From Gammaproteobacteria bacterium (lineage in GTDB: Bacteria > Pseudomonadota > Gammaproteobacteria > Natronospirales > REEB76): DNA of 14,868 nucleotides. The notes beneath the pieces were generated by a model. It ran no database searches and was not told where the DNA came from. It worked only from the letters and a program-made list of their open reading frames with translations. This document shows, one piece after another, positions 1 through 6,504 of this stretch; positions within the stretch are counted from its first letter, which is position 1; each line of letters opens with the position of its first letter. Both the position numbers and the translations under genes were made by a program. Location: NCBI GenBank assembly GCA_028871235.1, contig JAGWNO010000031.1, positions 1-14,868 on the forward strand. The letters are read 5' to 3'.

Positions 1-874
1 TGTCGGCGAGCAGTAACAGACTCCCGCCCAAAAGCGCCGCACCCGGCAACAATGTGCGGTGGTCGCTGCCGGACAACAGCCGCAGCATGTGCGGTACCAC
101 CAGGCCCACAAAGCCGATGGCGCCCGCTTCCGTGACCGCCACGGCGGTGAACAGCGAGGCAACTATATATATGGCAACGGTGAACGGGCGCACGGCGATG
201 CCGAGGGCTTCCGCCAGCGTCTCACCGCGTGCCAGCACATTGAGATGGCGCGCGAACGGCAGGCATGCCAGTAGGCCGGCCACGAGCACTGCGAGCGTCG
301 ACCAGCCACCGGCACGGTAAGACAGATCGCCCATCAGCCAGAAGAGCATGCTGCGCAGACTGGCGTCGCTGGACAGCACCAGCAGCAGGCTGATGATCGC
401 ACCCCAGCCGGCGGCTACCACGATGCCGGTGAGCAGCAGGCGCGTTGGTGTCCAGCCGCCGCGGCCGTGGGCCAGGGCGAACACCAGCAGCGTGGACAGC
501 AATGCCCCCAGGAAAGCGCTGCCGCTGACCCAAAGGCCGGCCAAACCCAGCAACAGTGAAGTCAGCGCGCCGACAGCCGCGCCGCCGGACACACCCAGGA
601 TATAAGGATCGGCCAGCGGGTTGCGCAGCAGCACCTGCATGAGTGCACCAGCCAGCGCCAGCAGTCCGCCGGTGGCGAAGGCGGTGAGTGCGCGCGGCAG
701 ACGCAGTTCCAGTACCAGCGTGCGCGTGAGTGCATCGCCACCGCCGATAAGCACGTCGCCGACGGCGTGCAGCGGCAGTGACACACTGCCGACAGCGAGC
801 GCGACAGCAAACGCCAGCATGGCAAGCAGCGTCAACAGCATGAGCAGCAGCAGTGGATGGCAGGGGCGTTGCAC
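1..874 (-). CDS. FecCD/BtuC-family ABC transporter permease (3' end missing)
   Basis: This is an integral membrane permease of the FecCD/BtuC family, which takes vitamin B12, heme or ferric siderophores from a periplasmic binding protein and moves them through the inner membrane using an ATPase partner. About 291 residues are visible; the family usually has 320-350, so roughly the last 50 lie beyond the left edge. Hallmarks are a hydrophobic N-terminal helix, the RNPLADPYILGVSGGAA motif after the second helix pair, TGIVVAAGWGAI, the coupling-loop sequence GETLAEALGI, and GAIGFVGLVVPHMLRLL. The chosen start is a GTG at 874, four bases after the TGA of the upstream HAD remnant; the frame is closed just above it, and a GGGTGA stretch could act as ribosome binding site. 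ATG at 841 is the alternative. The binding protein and ATPase are not in view, so the substrate cannot be assigned. Confidence 0.88.
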   Translation of the reverse strand, partial: MQRPCHPLLLLMLLTLLAMLAFAVALAVGSVSLPLHAVGDVLIGGGDALTRTLVLELRLPRALTAFATGGLLALAGALMQVLLRNPLADPYILGVSGGAAVGALTSLLLGLAGLWVSGSAFLGALLSTLLVFALAHGRGGWTPTRLLLTGIVVAAGWGAIISLLLVLSSDASLRSMLFWLMGDLSYRAGGWSTLAVLVAGLLACLPFARHLNVLARGETLAEALGIAVRPFTVAIYIVASLFTAVAVTEAGAIGFVGLVVPHMLRLLSGSDHRTLLPGAALLGGSLLLLAD

Positions 875-877
875 TGT

Positions 878-1275
878 TCAATTCACCCGTGCGTGGGTGG
901 TGCGGCGCACGTGCATGACCGGCCAGCCGCGTTGTGCGGCGGTTTGCGCCAGCAGCGGGTCGGGATTCACGGCCACGGGATGGTCGACGGTCTGCAGCAA
1001 CGGCAGGTCGTTGTGGGAATCGGAATGGAACCAGGTTTCCCGCGGCGCCAGTGCCCCAGTTGTTGCGGCTGATTGTCCGCCAGTGACCGTAACCCGAAGG
1101 CCGGAAATTCGTGGATGTCCAGCCGCCCGGCGCGGTAGTCGGCGTGGTAACGGGCGTTCTCGCGGGCATACCGCAGCCCATCCACCGCGCCCTCCTGCAC
1201 CAGGAACCGGCCCCACAGGCAGTCGCTGTCTGCGTCGAGCAGGGTATGGTCGAGATTGAAAAGTGCGAGTTTCAC
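878..1275 (-). pseudogene. Decayed HAD-superfamily (subfamily IB) phosphatase
   Basis: Two pieces of a SerB-like HAD-IB hydrolase lie in different reading frames. The N-terminal piece begins with GTG at 1275 (VKLALFNLDHTLLD...) and runs through LWGRFLVQEGAVDG and LDIHEF to about position 1045. The C-terminal piece starts near 1040 (ETWFHSDSHNDLPLL, HPVAVNPDPLL, RGWPV) and ends at 878. Intact relatives have about 220 residues; here the central cap region and motifs II-III, roughly 90 residues, are absent and the frame changes at the join. Motif I, normally FDLDHT, reads FNLDHT, so the nucleophilic Asp is also lost. Translation from 1275 would stop at 967 after about 102 residues. The gene sits head to head with rppH and just upstream of the ABC permease. 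An assembly chimera could mimic the deletion but would not explain the Asp-to-Asn change. Confidence 0.85.
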
Positions 1276-1414
1276 CGGGATTCCGCCGGCATCTGGCCGG
1301 GCGGGCAGGTTAAAGAAATCCACACGGCGGCACAACCCGCATGGTTTGCCAGCCCGTGCGCCTTTGTGGAACACTGCGGCCATGGGTATCAATGCAGCCG
1401 GCAGTGCCGCCGGC

Positions 1415-1918
1415 ATGATCGACGCCGATGGCTATCGCGCCAACGTCGGTATCATCCTTACCGATGGCGCCGGCCGGCTGTTCTGGGCGCGGCGCCTGGG
1501 CCAGTCCGGCTGGCAGTTCCCCCAGGGCGGCATCCAGCAACACGAGAGTCCCGAACAAGCGCTGTTCCGCGAACTAGGGGAAGAAATCGGCCTGGCTCCA
1601 GCGCACGTGAGCATCCTCGGCCGCACCCGGCGCTGGCTCAAGTACCAACTGCCCGAGCGCTACATGCGCCATGATCTCGCGCCGGTGTGCATCGGCCAGA
1701 AACAGCTGTGGTTCATGCTGCGTTTGATCGGTGCTGATGCCGCCGTGCGCCTCGACGGCAGCACTGCGCCGGAATTCGACGACTGGCGCTGGGTGGAATA
1801 CTGGCATCCGCTGCGGGAAGTGATCTTCTTCAAACGTCGCGTGTACCACCACGCGCTTTCCGAACTGGCCCCGCTGGTGTTTCCCGGCACCGTACCCGGT
1901 TCACCGGCGCCGGTCTGA
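1415..1918 (+). CDS. rppH: RNA pyrophosphohydrolase (Nudix family)
   Basis: RppH/NudH removes pyrophosphate from the 5' end of triphosphorylated mRNA in the cytoplasm, which opens transcripts to 5'-sensing RNase E. The protein has 167 residues from ATG 1415 (MIDADGYRANVGIIL), matching the E. coli start MIDDDGYRPNVGIV. The Nudix box spans residues 38-60, with REL-GEE as the metal-binding core. WQFPQGGI, PVCIGQKQLWF, PEFDDWRWV and FFKRRVY are typical of the RppH subgroup. An upstream in-frame ATG at 1382 would add 11 residues; no convincing ribosome binding site separates the two, and the shorter form fits the family. It diverges from the HAD remnant and converges with the acetyltransferase gene. 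Confidence 0.95.
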   Translation: MIDADGYRANVGIILTDGAGRLFWARRLGQSGWQFPQGGIQQHESPEQALFRELGEEIGLAPAHVSILGRTRRWLKYQLPERYMRHDLAPVCIGQKQLWFMLRLIGADAAVRLDGSTAPEFDDWRWVEYWHPLREVIFFKRRVYHHALSELAPLVFPGTVPGSPAPV

Positions 1919-1950
1919 AAGAACCTGTTGTTGCCGTTCACCGGTGGATC

Positions 1951-2451
1951 CTAGTCGCCGGCTTCCGTCGCCAGCCGGCTCAGCGCCGCGCCGCTCATGC
2001 GGTTGATTTTCCACTCTCCCACCACCCGTGCGCCGAGACTCTCATAGAAACGGATCGCCGGGGCGTTCCAGTCGAGCACCGCCCACTCCAGGCGTCCGCA
2101 GTCCCTATGCACGGCGAGCCGCGCCAGATAAGCCAGCAGCCGCCGCCCATAGCCGCGTCCGCGGAATTCCGGGTTGATGTACAGGTCCTCGAGATACAGT
2201 CCGGACTTGCCGAGGAATGTGGAAAAATTATGGAAGAAGAGCGCAAAGCCGATGGGCTGGCCGCCAAGTTCCGCAATCACGCACTCCGCCGCCGGGCGTG
2301 GGCCGAAGAGTGCGGCATGAATATCTTGCTCAGTGGCGATGACTTCATGGGTGAGTTTCTCGTAGCCGGCCAGCTCGCGGATGAACCCGAGCACCATGCC
2401 GGCATCCCCGGGGCGGGCGTTGCGGATGCGGAAAACGGCTTGGCTCGGCAT
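1951..2451 (-). CDS. GNAT N-acetyltransferase, spermidine/thialysine (SSAT)-like
   Basis: This 166-residue cytoplasmic enzyme has the GNAT fold and transfers acetyl from acetyl-CoA to an amine. Motif A, the pyrophosphate-binding loop, is RGRGYGRRLL at residues 97-106. It is preceded by GKSGLYLEDLYI, and LDWNAPAIRFYESLGA follows as motif B. LYLEDL, LDWN-FY and the C-terminal WKINRMSGAALSRLA resemble the SSAT branch (diamine or thialysine acetyltransferases), so a small polyamine-like substrate is likely but not proven. A strong ribosome binding site, AAGGAGG, precedes ATG 2451. It lies 56 bp downstream of the beta-barrel gene on the same strand, so it could be read with the iron operon, although no functional link is obvious. 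Confidence 0.9.
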   Translation of the reverse strand: MPSQAVFRIRNARPGDAGMVLGFIRELAGYEKLTHEVIATEQDIHAALFGPRPAAECVIAELGGQPIGFALFFHNFSTFLGKSGLYLEDLYINPEFRGRGYGRRLLAYLARLAVHRDCGRLEWAVLDWNAPAIRFYESLGARVVGEWKINRMSGAALSRLATEAGD

Positions 2452-2507
2452 GGCACAGTCCTCCTTGCCCCATTATGGGCGGAAGCCGCGTTATCCGGCC
2501 AGCGCGG

Positions 2508-3281
2508 TCAGAAGAACTCGTATTCGAGTCGCAGCACGAAGGTCATGTCGGGCGCGCCGGGATTGAGGCCGAACACCACGCCGGTGCTGTACTCCAGTTC
2601 GCTGCCGGCGCCGGATAGCCGTTCGCCGTAAAACACCGGGCCGAGCTGGTAGGCGTTGTCGTGGGGGCGCGCGTACACCTCGATGCCCGGCGCGAAGCCA
2701 CGGTACCACTGGTAGCTCAGGCTGTAAGCGCTGCGGAACGCGTAGCCGCGGCTGGCGCCGGCGCCGATCGGCTTTTCCCAGATGAGATTGAGCCGCTGCA
2801 CGAAACGCCCGCTGCGCTTCTCCATGAGCGGACCGAACTCCAGCACGCTGGTATCGCCGGGCTGGGTCTTGTACTCATAGGAGGCGAGAAAACCCAGGTC
2901 TGCCCAGTATTCGCCCGGTGCCGTGAGCTGGAAGAGATTCTCGAACTCCCGGGCGACCAGCGTCTGCGGTCCGCCGGGGGCATGCTGGTAGACGCCGAAA
3001 TAAATCTCGGGTTTCCACCAGGAAGTAAAAGCATGGGCTGCGGAGAACTGGTAGGCGTACTCGCCGCTCACCGCCGGGCGGCTGTCCTGGAAACCGTGGC
3101 CGAGCAACTCCAGCTCACTCTGGCCTTGCACCACGTAAGGCGAATATACGAAGAAATCATCGGCGCGGACGACGCTTGCCACAGCCAGGCCGCACAGCGC
3201 ACCGGCCAGGACCAAGTGCCGCCGGCCCCGTCTGCGCACCGCATCTGCGTGTTTAATGCCGCTATTATCGATAGTGCTCAA
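2508..3281 (-). CDS. Outer-membrane beta-barrel protein of the FTR1 iron operon
   Basis: I do not recognise a named family. The 257-residue product has a basic N-region (VRRRGRRH), a hydrophobic stretch LVLAGALCGLAVASVV and a likely cleavage after VRA, so it should be exported. The mature part, about 217 residues, alternates polar and aromatic residues in beta-strand fashion (FFVYSPYVV, PEIYFGVYQH, YAFRSAYSLSYQWYRGF) and ends in RLEYEFF. A terminal aromatic strand is the usual signal for barrel assembly in the outer membrane. The start is a TTG at 3281: an in-frame TAA at 3291-3293 closes the frame, no ATG lies nearby, and AAGGA stands six bases before it. It follows the FTR1 permease by 70 bp, so a role in iron passage across the outer membrane is an inference from position only. 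Confidence 0.8.
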   Translation of the reverse strand: MSTIDNSGIKHADAVRRRGRRHLVLAGALCGLAVASVVRADDFFVYSPYVVQGQSELELLGHGFQDSRPAVSGEYAYQFSAAHAFTSWWKPEIYFGVYQHAPGGPQTLVAREFENLFQLTAPGEYWADLGFLASYEYKTQPGDTSVLEFGPLMEKRSGRFVQRLNLIWEKPIGAGASRGYAFRSAYSLSYQWYRGFAPGIEVYARPHDNAYQLGPVFYGERLSGAGSELEYSTGVVFGLNPGAPDMTFVLRLEYEFF

Positions 3282-3351
3282 GATTTTTCCTTAGTGTTGG
3301 CATGCGCAGGCCCCTGAGGGTTACCTCCTACCGTCGCCGCAGTGCGCAGAT

Positions 3352-4218
3352 TCAGGAGCCGGTCAGCTGCGTATCGGTGTGTGCGTCGAGCTTGGCTGCC
3401 GTGGGCCGTATGCGCGCGGCCTGCCGGCCGACGACGCGCATCAGCGTGAATACCGTCAGCAGCGTGCCCACATAGAACAGCAACTGGATGCCGGACGGTC
3501 GTGCGATATAACCCACCAGAATATGCAGCAACTGGCCGGGAACGCTGGCCTGGCTGAGGATGGAGGAGGTATCCCACAAGCCGTTGCCGAGCGCCGGCAG
3601 CCAGCCCGCCTGGTTGAGGAACCCGGCGGCTTGCGCTGCGAGCCCGGCGGTGAGCAGCAGGATGAGCCCGCCGGTGACGCTGAAGAAATACCGGATGGGG
3701 ATGAACAGCAGGCCGCGGTAGAGCAGTACACCCACCAGCGCACCGGCGGCCAGGCCGGCGAGGATGCCGCCCGCCATACCGAGATGCTGGGCGCCGCCGG
3801 CGGCCAGCGCCCACAGGAACAGCACCAGCTCCGAACCCTCGCGCATGACCGCCACCAGCGTGATCACCAGCAGCGCGACGAGCGGCTTGGTGCCGTTGCG
3901 CACCTCATGCCCTACTGCGGCCACGTCGACGGCGAGCCTCCGGCCGCGACTGCTCATCCAGATGTTGTGCCAGGCAAGCATTGCCACGGCGGCCAGCAGG
4001 ATCACGGCATCAAACAGTGCCTGGCCGGTACCGGAGAAGGATTCGGCGATGAGGTCGGCGAACGCCGCCACGCCGCAGGCACCAAGGACACCGAGGGCGA
4101 TGCCGCCCGCCACCCAGCGGCCGCGACCGGCGATGCCGCGGCTTGCGCCCAATACGACGGCAACGATGAGTGCTGCTTCAAGCACTTCGCGGAAGACGAT
4201 AACGGCGGTGGCAAGCAT
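3352..4218 (-). CDS. FTR1-family high-affinity iron permease
   Basis: FTR1 proteins are inner-membrane permeases that take up iron; bacterial members include EfeU and FtrC. The 288-residue protein carries both glutamate motifs expected of the family: REVLE at residues 10-14 in helix 1 and REGSE at 126-130 in a central helix, each placing acidic residues in the membrane for iron passage. About seven hydrophobic helices are visible, and the loop WHNIWMSSRGRR is also typical. The start at 4218 is supported by GAGGGGA upstream and by helix 1 beginning directly; an upstream in-frame ATG at 4290 would lie inside the preceding gene. The stop of the cupredoxin gene is one base before this ATG, which indicates translational coupling. 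Confidence 0.93.
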   Translation of the reverse strand: MLATAVIVFREVLEAALIVAVVLGASRGIAGRGRWVAGGIALGVLGACGVAAFADLIAESFSGTGQALFDAVILLAAVAMLAWHNIWMSSRGRRLAVDVAAVGHEVRNGTKPLVALLVITLVAVMREGSELVLFLWALAAGGAQHLGMAGGILAGLAAGALVGVLLYRGLLFIPIRYFFSVTGGLILLLTAGLAAQAAGFLNQAGWLPALGNGLWDTSSILSQASVPGQLLHILVGYIARPSGIQLLFYVGTLLTVFTLMRVVGRQAARIRPTAAKLDAHTDTQLTGS

Positions 4219-4219
4219 T

Positions 4220-4579
4220 TCAATTCCCCTCAGGCACGGCCGGGAGTGCACTGACCACCACCCAACCTTCAGCCGCCTGGTAGAAATCATTGAAGAAGCG
4301 GTAGCGCCCCGGCGGCAGCGGACCCAGATACACCGTTACCTGACTGTGGCCCGGCACCACGATCTCCCGCGACAGGTCGTAGCTCTCGAACTCCGCCGGC
4401 AACGCGTCCTGGTTGCGGATCACCAGCCTCACCTTGATGGCGGGCGGCAGCGGCAGTTCCTGCGGGGAGAACCGCTGGTTTGCGATGATGAGCTCGGGGC
4501 TGGCCGGAGCGCCGGCCAGGGCGGTGGCTGTGGTGATGAGCAGCCCGGCGAGGACAAGGGGCGCGAAGCGGGAGGCCAT
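4220..4579 (-). CDS. Periplasmic cupredoxin-like protein of the FTR1 operon
   Basis: This is a small secreted protein of 119 residues: signal peptide MASRFAPLVLAGLLITTATALA, then a cupredoxin-like beta-domain containing AEFESYDLSREIVV, LGPLPPGRYRFFNDF and EGWVVV. The same pattern (EFES...RE, LGPL-PG-Y-FF-DF) marks the FTR1-associated cupredoxin-like domains of EfeO or FtrB type, thought to hand iron to the permease or oxidise it. The mature chain has one His and no Cys or Met, so a normal type-1 copper site is impossible; acidic residues may bind metal instead. ATG 4579 follows CAGGAGAA. It is the first gene of the iron operon and lies behind a Fur-box-like element. A longer reading from 4642 would start inside the promoter and is unlikely. 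Confidence 0.85.
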   Translation of the reverse strand: MASRFAPLVLAGLLITTATALAGAPASPELIIANQRFSPQELPLPPAIKVRLVIRNQDALPAEFESYDLSREIVVPGHSQVTVYLGPLPPGRYRFFNDFYQAAEGWVVVSALPAVPEGN

Positions 4580-4613
4580 GGATTCTCCTGAATACGACTG
4601 ATTCGCGTTCAGG

Positions 4614-4642
4614 ATTCTAGTCCAGACTCTTTTAAATAGCAA
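4614..4642 (-). promoter_or_regulatory. Sigma70-type promoter of the cupredoxin-FTR1-barrel operon
   Basis: On the minus strand, TTGCTA (4637-4642) and TAGAAT (4614-4619) are separated by exactly 17 bases; the -10 matches five of six consensus bases. Transcription would start near 4607, about 28 bases before the cupredoxin ATG. Confidence 0.65.
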
Positions 4643-4653
4643 TCATTCGCATT
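4635..4653. promoter_or_regulatory. Fur-box-like operator overlapping the iron operon -35
   Basis: The 19-base element AATAGCAATCATTCGCATT has the symmetric layout AATnnnAATnATTnnnATT centred on the C at 4644, which is the arrangement of many proteobacterial Fur boxes. It covers the -35 hexamer of the promoter that drives an FTR1 gene, so Fe-Fur bound here would block RNA polymerase. The position, symmetry and regulated genes agree; binding itself is inferred. Confidence 0.7.
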
Positions 4654-4702
4654 TCTGATGAACCGGGTCCGGGGAGCGTGCTTGCTGGCTGCCAGTGGCC
4701 TG

Positions 4703-4734
4703 AGATTGCGGCTACTCAAGATTGCGGCTACTCA
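4703..4734. repeat. Perfect 16-bp tandem direct repeat (two copies)
   Basis: AGATTGCGGCTACTCA occurs twice back to back (4703-4718 and 4719-4734) with no mismatch, between the end of hemJ and the Fur-box promoter. The unit is not palindromic. It could be a recent slippage duplication or a tandem binding site. Confidence 0.9.
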
Positions 4735-4758
4735 CGGGAATTCTGGGCGGTATCCGCT

Positions 4759-5172
4759 TCAGACGGGTTTCATAACTGCGAGGATGACGATGGCGATGAG
4801 CAGCAGCCCCGGGATTTCATTGAACCAGCGGTAGAAACGGGCGCCATGGAGGTTGTCGCCGCTGCGGAATGACCGCATGAGCCGGTAACAATACAGGTGG
4901 TAAAGGATCAGCAATGCCACCAAGGCCAGCTTCGCATGCAGCCATACCGGCATGGGCAGCCACCAGCCGATGAGCAGCCACAGGCCGAACATGATGGTGC
5001 CAATTGCACCGATGCTCATGATGGCGAACAGGCGGCGCTCCATGGTTGCGAAGCGCTCAAGACTTAGCGTATCGCGCGCGTCCGCGTGATATACGAACAG
5101 TCGTGGCAGGTAAAACAGTCCCGCGAACCCAGTAACCATGAAGATGATGTGAAATGCCTTGATCCAGAGCAT
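4759..5172 (-). CDS. hemJ: Protoporphyrinogen IX oxidase HemJ (UPF0093)
   Basis: HemJ converts protoporphyrinogen IX to protoporphyrin IX, the next-to-last step of heme synthesis, in the inner membrane. The 137-residue protein begins MLWIKAFHIIFMV and continues FAGLFYLPRLFVYHA, the signature of the family; four hydrophobic helices are visible, around residues 4-24, 50-71, 80-97 and 115-134. His8, His79 and Lys81 (WLHAKL) sit where the family has its conserved heme-binding and catalytic residues. Length is close to the usual 140-150. It stands alone on the minus strand and diverges from the DUF6776-type gene. Its neighbour downstream has its own promoter. Confidence 0.92.
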   Translation of the reverse strand: MLWIKAFHIIFMVTGFAGLFYLPRLFVYHADARDTLSLERFATMERRLFAIMSIGAIGTIMFGLWLLIGWWLPMPVWLHAKLALVALLILYHLYCYRLMRSFRSGDNLHGARFYRWFNEIPGLLLIAIVILAVMKPV

Positions 5173-5214
5173 CAGTGTTTCCCGTTATTCCGCCGAACGG
5201 CTGGTTATCGTCAA

Positions 5215-5223
5215 ATTCTAGCA
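5215..5223 (-). promoter_or_regulatory. Extended -10 promoter candidate of hemJ
   Basis: TGC-TAGAAT on the minus strand is an extended -10 with a five-of-six hexamer; the matching -35 region is poor, as is usual for extended -10 promoters. The start point would fall about 36 bases before the hemJ ATG. Confidence 0.45.
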
Positions 5224-5315
5224 TTACCGCCGGTCTCAGCATGTCCCCAGGGTGGCCTGTGGACGGGTCAGCGCGTACCATACCCGTCCCGGTTCATCCC
5301 CTGGAATTTCTGTGC

Positions 5316-6011
5316 ATGACAAAGCTTGTGGTCAAGCATCATCAGCCATTGCGGCCATGGCTGCTGGCGGGCAGCGCTGTGCTGGCGGTAATCGTGCTGG
5401 TGTGGGCCGCCTTTGTTTACGGCGAATGGCGTGCCGGCTATGACCGGTTGGCGGCGGCGGGCATGCAAGTCACCATTGCTGGCCTGAATGAGAACAATAC
5501 CCGGTTGCAGCAACAGATCACCGCCTTGCAGCGGGAACGCGAAGTGGATCACGCCGCGCGCTCGCAGGTTCAGCAGAATCTGGAGACCGTGCAGGGCAAA
5601 GTACTCAACCTGCAGGAGGAACTGCAGTTCTATAAGGGCATCGTTTCACCGAGTGCCGGCGAGGAAGGCATTCGCGTGCAAAGCCTCAAATTCACCAGCG
5701 GCGGCGCACCGCGGCTCTACCACTACCACCTGGTACTGGTACAAGTGCGCACCAGGGAGTTCCGGGTATCCGGCAGTGTTGATGTGAAGATTTACGGAGC
5801 CGCAGAGGGCAAACCGTTGATCCTGGAAGCGCGCAATCTGGCACCCAAAGGCAGTCCGCCGCTGACATTCGCTTTCCAGTATTTCGAGAATCTGGAAGGC
5901 GATGCGATCTTTCCTGACGGTTTCCAGCCAGGCAGGGTGGAAGTGACCGTGCTGGAGAACGGGCATGATCCGGTAAGGCAGAATTTCGATTGGCAAAGCA
6001 TAAATGGTTAG
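5316..6011 (+). CDS. DUF6776-type membrane-anchored coiled-coil protein
   Basis: The 231-residue protein has a short basic cytoplasmic tail (MTKLVVKHHQPLR), one transmembrane helix at about residues 17-36, a coiled coil at about 45-105 rich in Gln, Glu and Leu heptads, and a C-terminal beta-rich periplasmic domain. ELQFYKGIVSPSAGEEGIRV at 102-121 and the later YHYHLVLVQVR match the family I know as DUF6776. Function is unknown. The chosen ATG directly precedes the basic tail; a longer reading from 5175 would add a sequence without protein-like character. It lies 12 bp before the bactofilin gene, so the two are almost certainly co-transcribed, suggesting a role at the cell envelope. Confidence 0.85.
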   Translation: MTKLVVKHHQPLRPWLLAGSAVLAVIVLVWAAFVYGEWRAGYDRLAAAGMQVTIAGLNENNTRLQQQITALQREREVDHAARSQVQQNLETVQGKVLNLQEELQFYKGIVSPSAGEEGIRVQSLKFTSGGAPRLYHYHLVLVQVRTREFRVSGSVDVKIYGAAEGKPLILEARNLAPKGSPPLTFAFQYFENLEGDAIFPDGFQPGRVEVTVLENGHDPVRQNFDWQSING

Positions 6012-6023
6012 GAGGTAAGTGAA

Positions 6024-6458
6024 ATGTTAGGTGGTAAAAAGACCCCCGCCGCCCGCATAGACACGTTGGTGGGACGCAACACGCAGATTACCGGCGACCT
6101 GCATTTCAGCGGCGGCCTGCATGTGGATGGCGCCATCCATGGCAGCGTCAGCTCGGAGAGCGGTGCCGAATCCGTACTGAGCCTGAGCCAGCATGGCATC
6201 ATCAAGGGCGAGGTACGCGTGCCGCATGTTGTCATAAATGGCACCGTGGAAGGCGATGTCTATGCGGAACAGAAGCTGGAGCTCGGCTCCGAGGCGCGCG
6301 TCACGGGCGACGTGCACTACAATCTCATCGAGATGACGGTGGGCGCCACGGTGAACGGCAAGATGGCGCACACGCCCTCCGGCCCCATGTTGTTGAGTCA
6401 TCACAAACCGGCTCAAGAGCCCATGCCGGCCGGCGGCCGGGCGGAGACGCGCGATTGA
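6024..6458 (+). CDS. Bactofilin (polymer-forming cytoskeletal protein)
   Basis: Bactofilins self-assemble into filaments on the inner face of the membrane and position cell-wall enzymes or other proteins. The 144-residue product has the right-handed beta-helix core at about residues 10-115, with the repeating turns GDLHFSGGLHVDGAIHGSV, KGEVRVPHVVINGTVEGDV and ARVTGDVHYNLIEMTVGA typical of PF04519. A short Lys-rich start and a disordered Pro/Gly-rich tail flank it. A near-perfect ribosome binding site (AGGAGGT) stands seven bases before ATG 6024. It follows the DUF6776-type gene by 12 bp and precedes erpA by 46 bp. An M23 peptidase gene, a common bactofilin partner elsewhere, lies 1.6 kb away on the opposite strand. 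Confidence 0.92.
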   Translation: MLGGKKTPAARIDTLVGRNTQITGDLHFSGGLHVDGAIHGSVSSESGAESVLSLSQHGIIKGEVRVPHVVINGTVEGDVYAEQKLELGSEARVTGDVHYNLIEMTVGATVNGKMAHTPSGPMLLSHHKPAQEPMPAGGRAETRD

Positions 6459-6460
6459 GC

Positions 6461-6466
6461 TATACT
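6461..6466 (+). promoter_or_regulatory. Candidate -10 box upstream of erpA
   Basis: TATACT lies 39 bases before the erpA ATG, just after the bactofilin stop. No good -35 is present, so erpA may have its own weak or activator-dependent promoter besides read-through from bactofilin. Confidence 0.35.
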
Positions 6467-6504
6467 CTCCCGCGGTAAGCAGTATTTTCAGGACTACATA
6501 TTCC

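Noticed and set aside
161..175. AT-rich run CTATATATATGG as a possible promoter.
   Set aside because: It lies inside the ABC permease coding sequence and encodes an Ile-Tyr-Ile stretch of a membrane helix; no -35 or gene start follows.
222..1181. A 319-codon open frame on the minus strand, rich in Arg, Ala and Thr.
   Set aside because: It overlaps the ABC permease and the HAD remnant in another frame, has low-complexity composition and no recognisable motif; it is a high-GC shadow. Only in the short overlap with the HAD remnant does the region itself matter.
2467..2480. Short palindrome CCCAT-T-ATGGG between the barrel and acetyltransferase genes as a terminator or operator.
   Set aside because: Arms are only five bases with a one-base centre and no T-run; too weak to support either role.
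3379..4254. A 291-codon plus-strand open frame, Gln/His/Gly/Asp-rich.
   Set aside because: It lies fully antisense to the FTR1 gene, whose motifs and membrane helices are clear; the composition is that of a reverse complement of hydrophobic codons.
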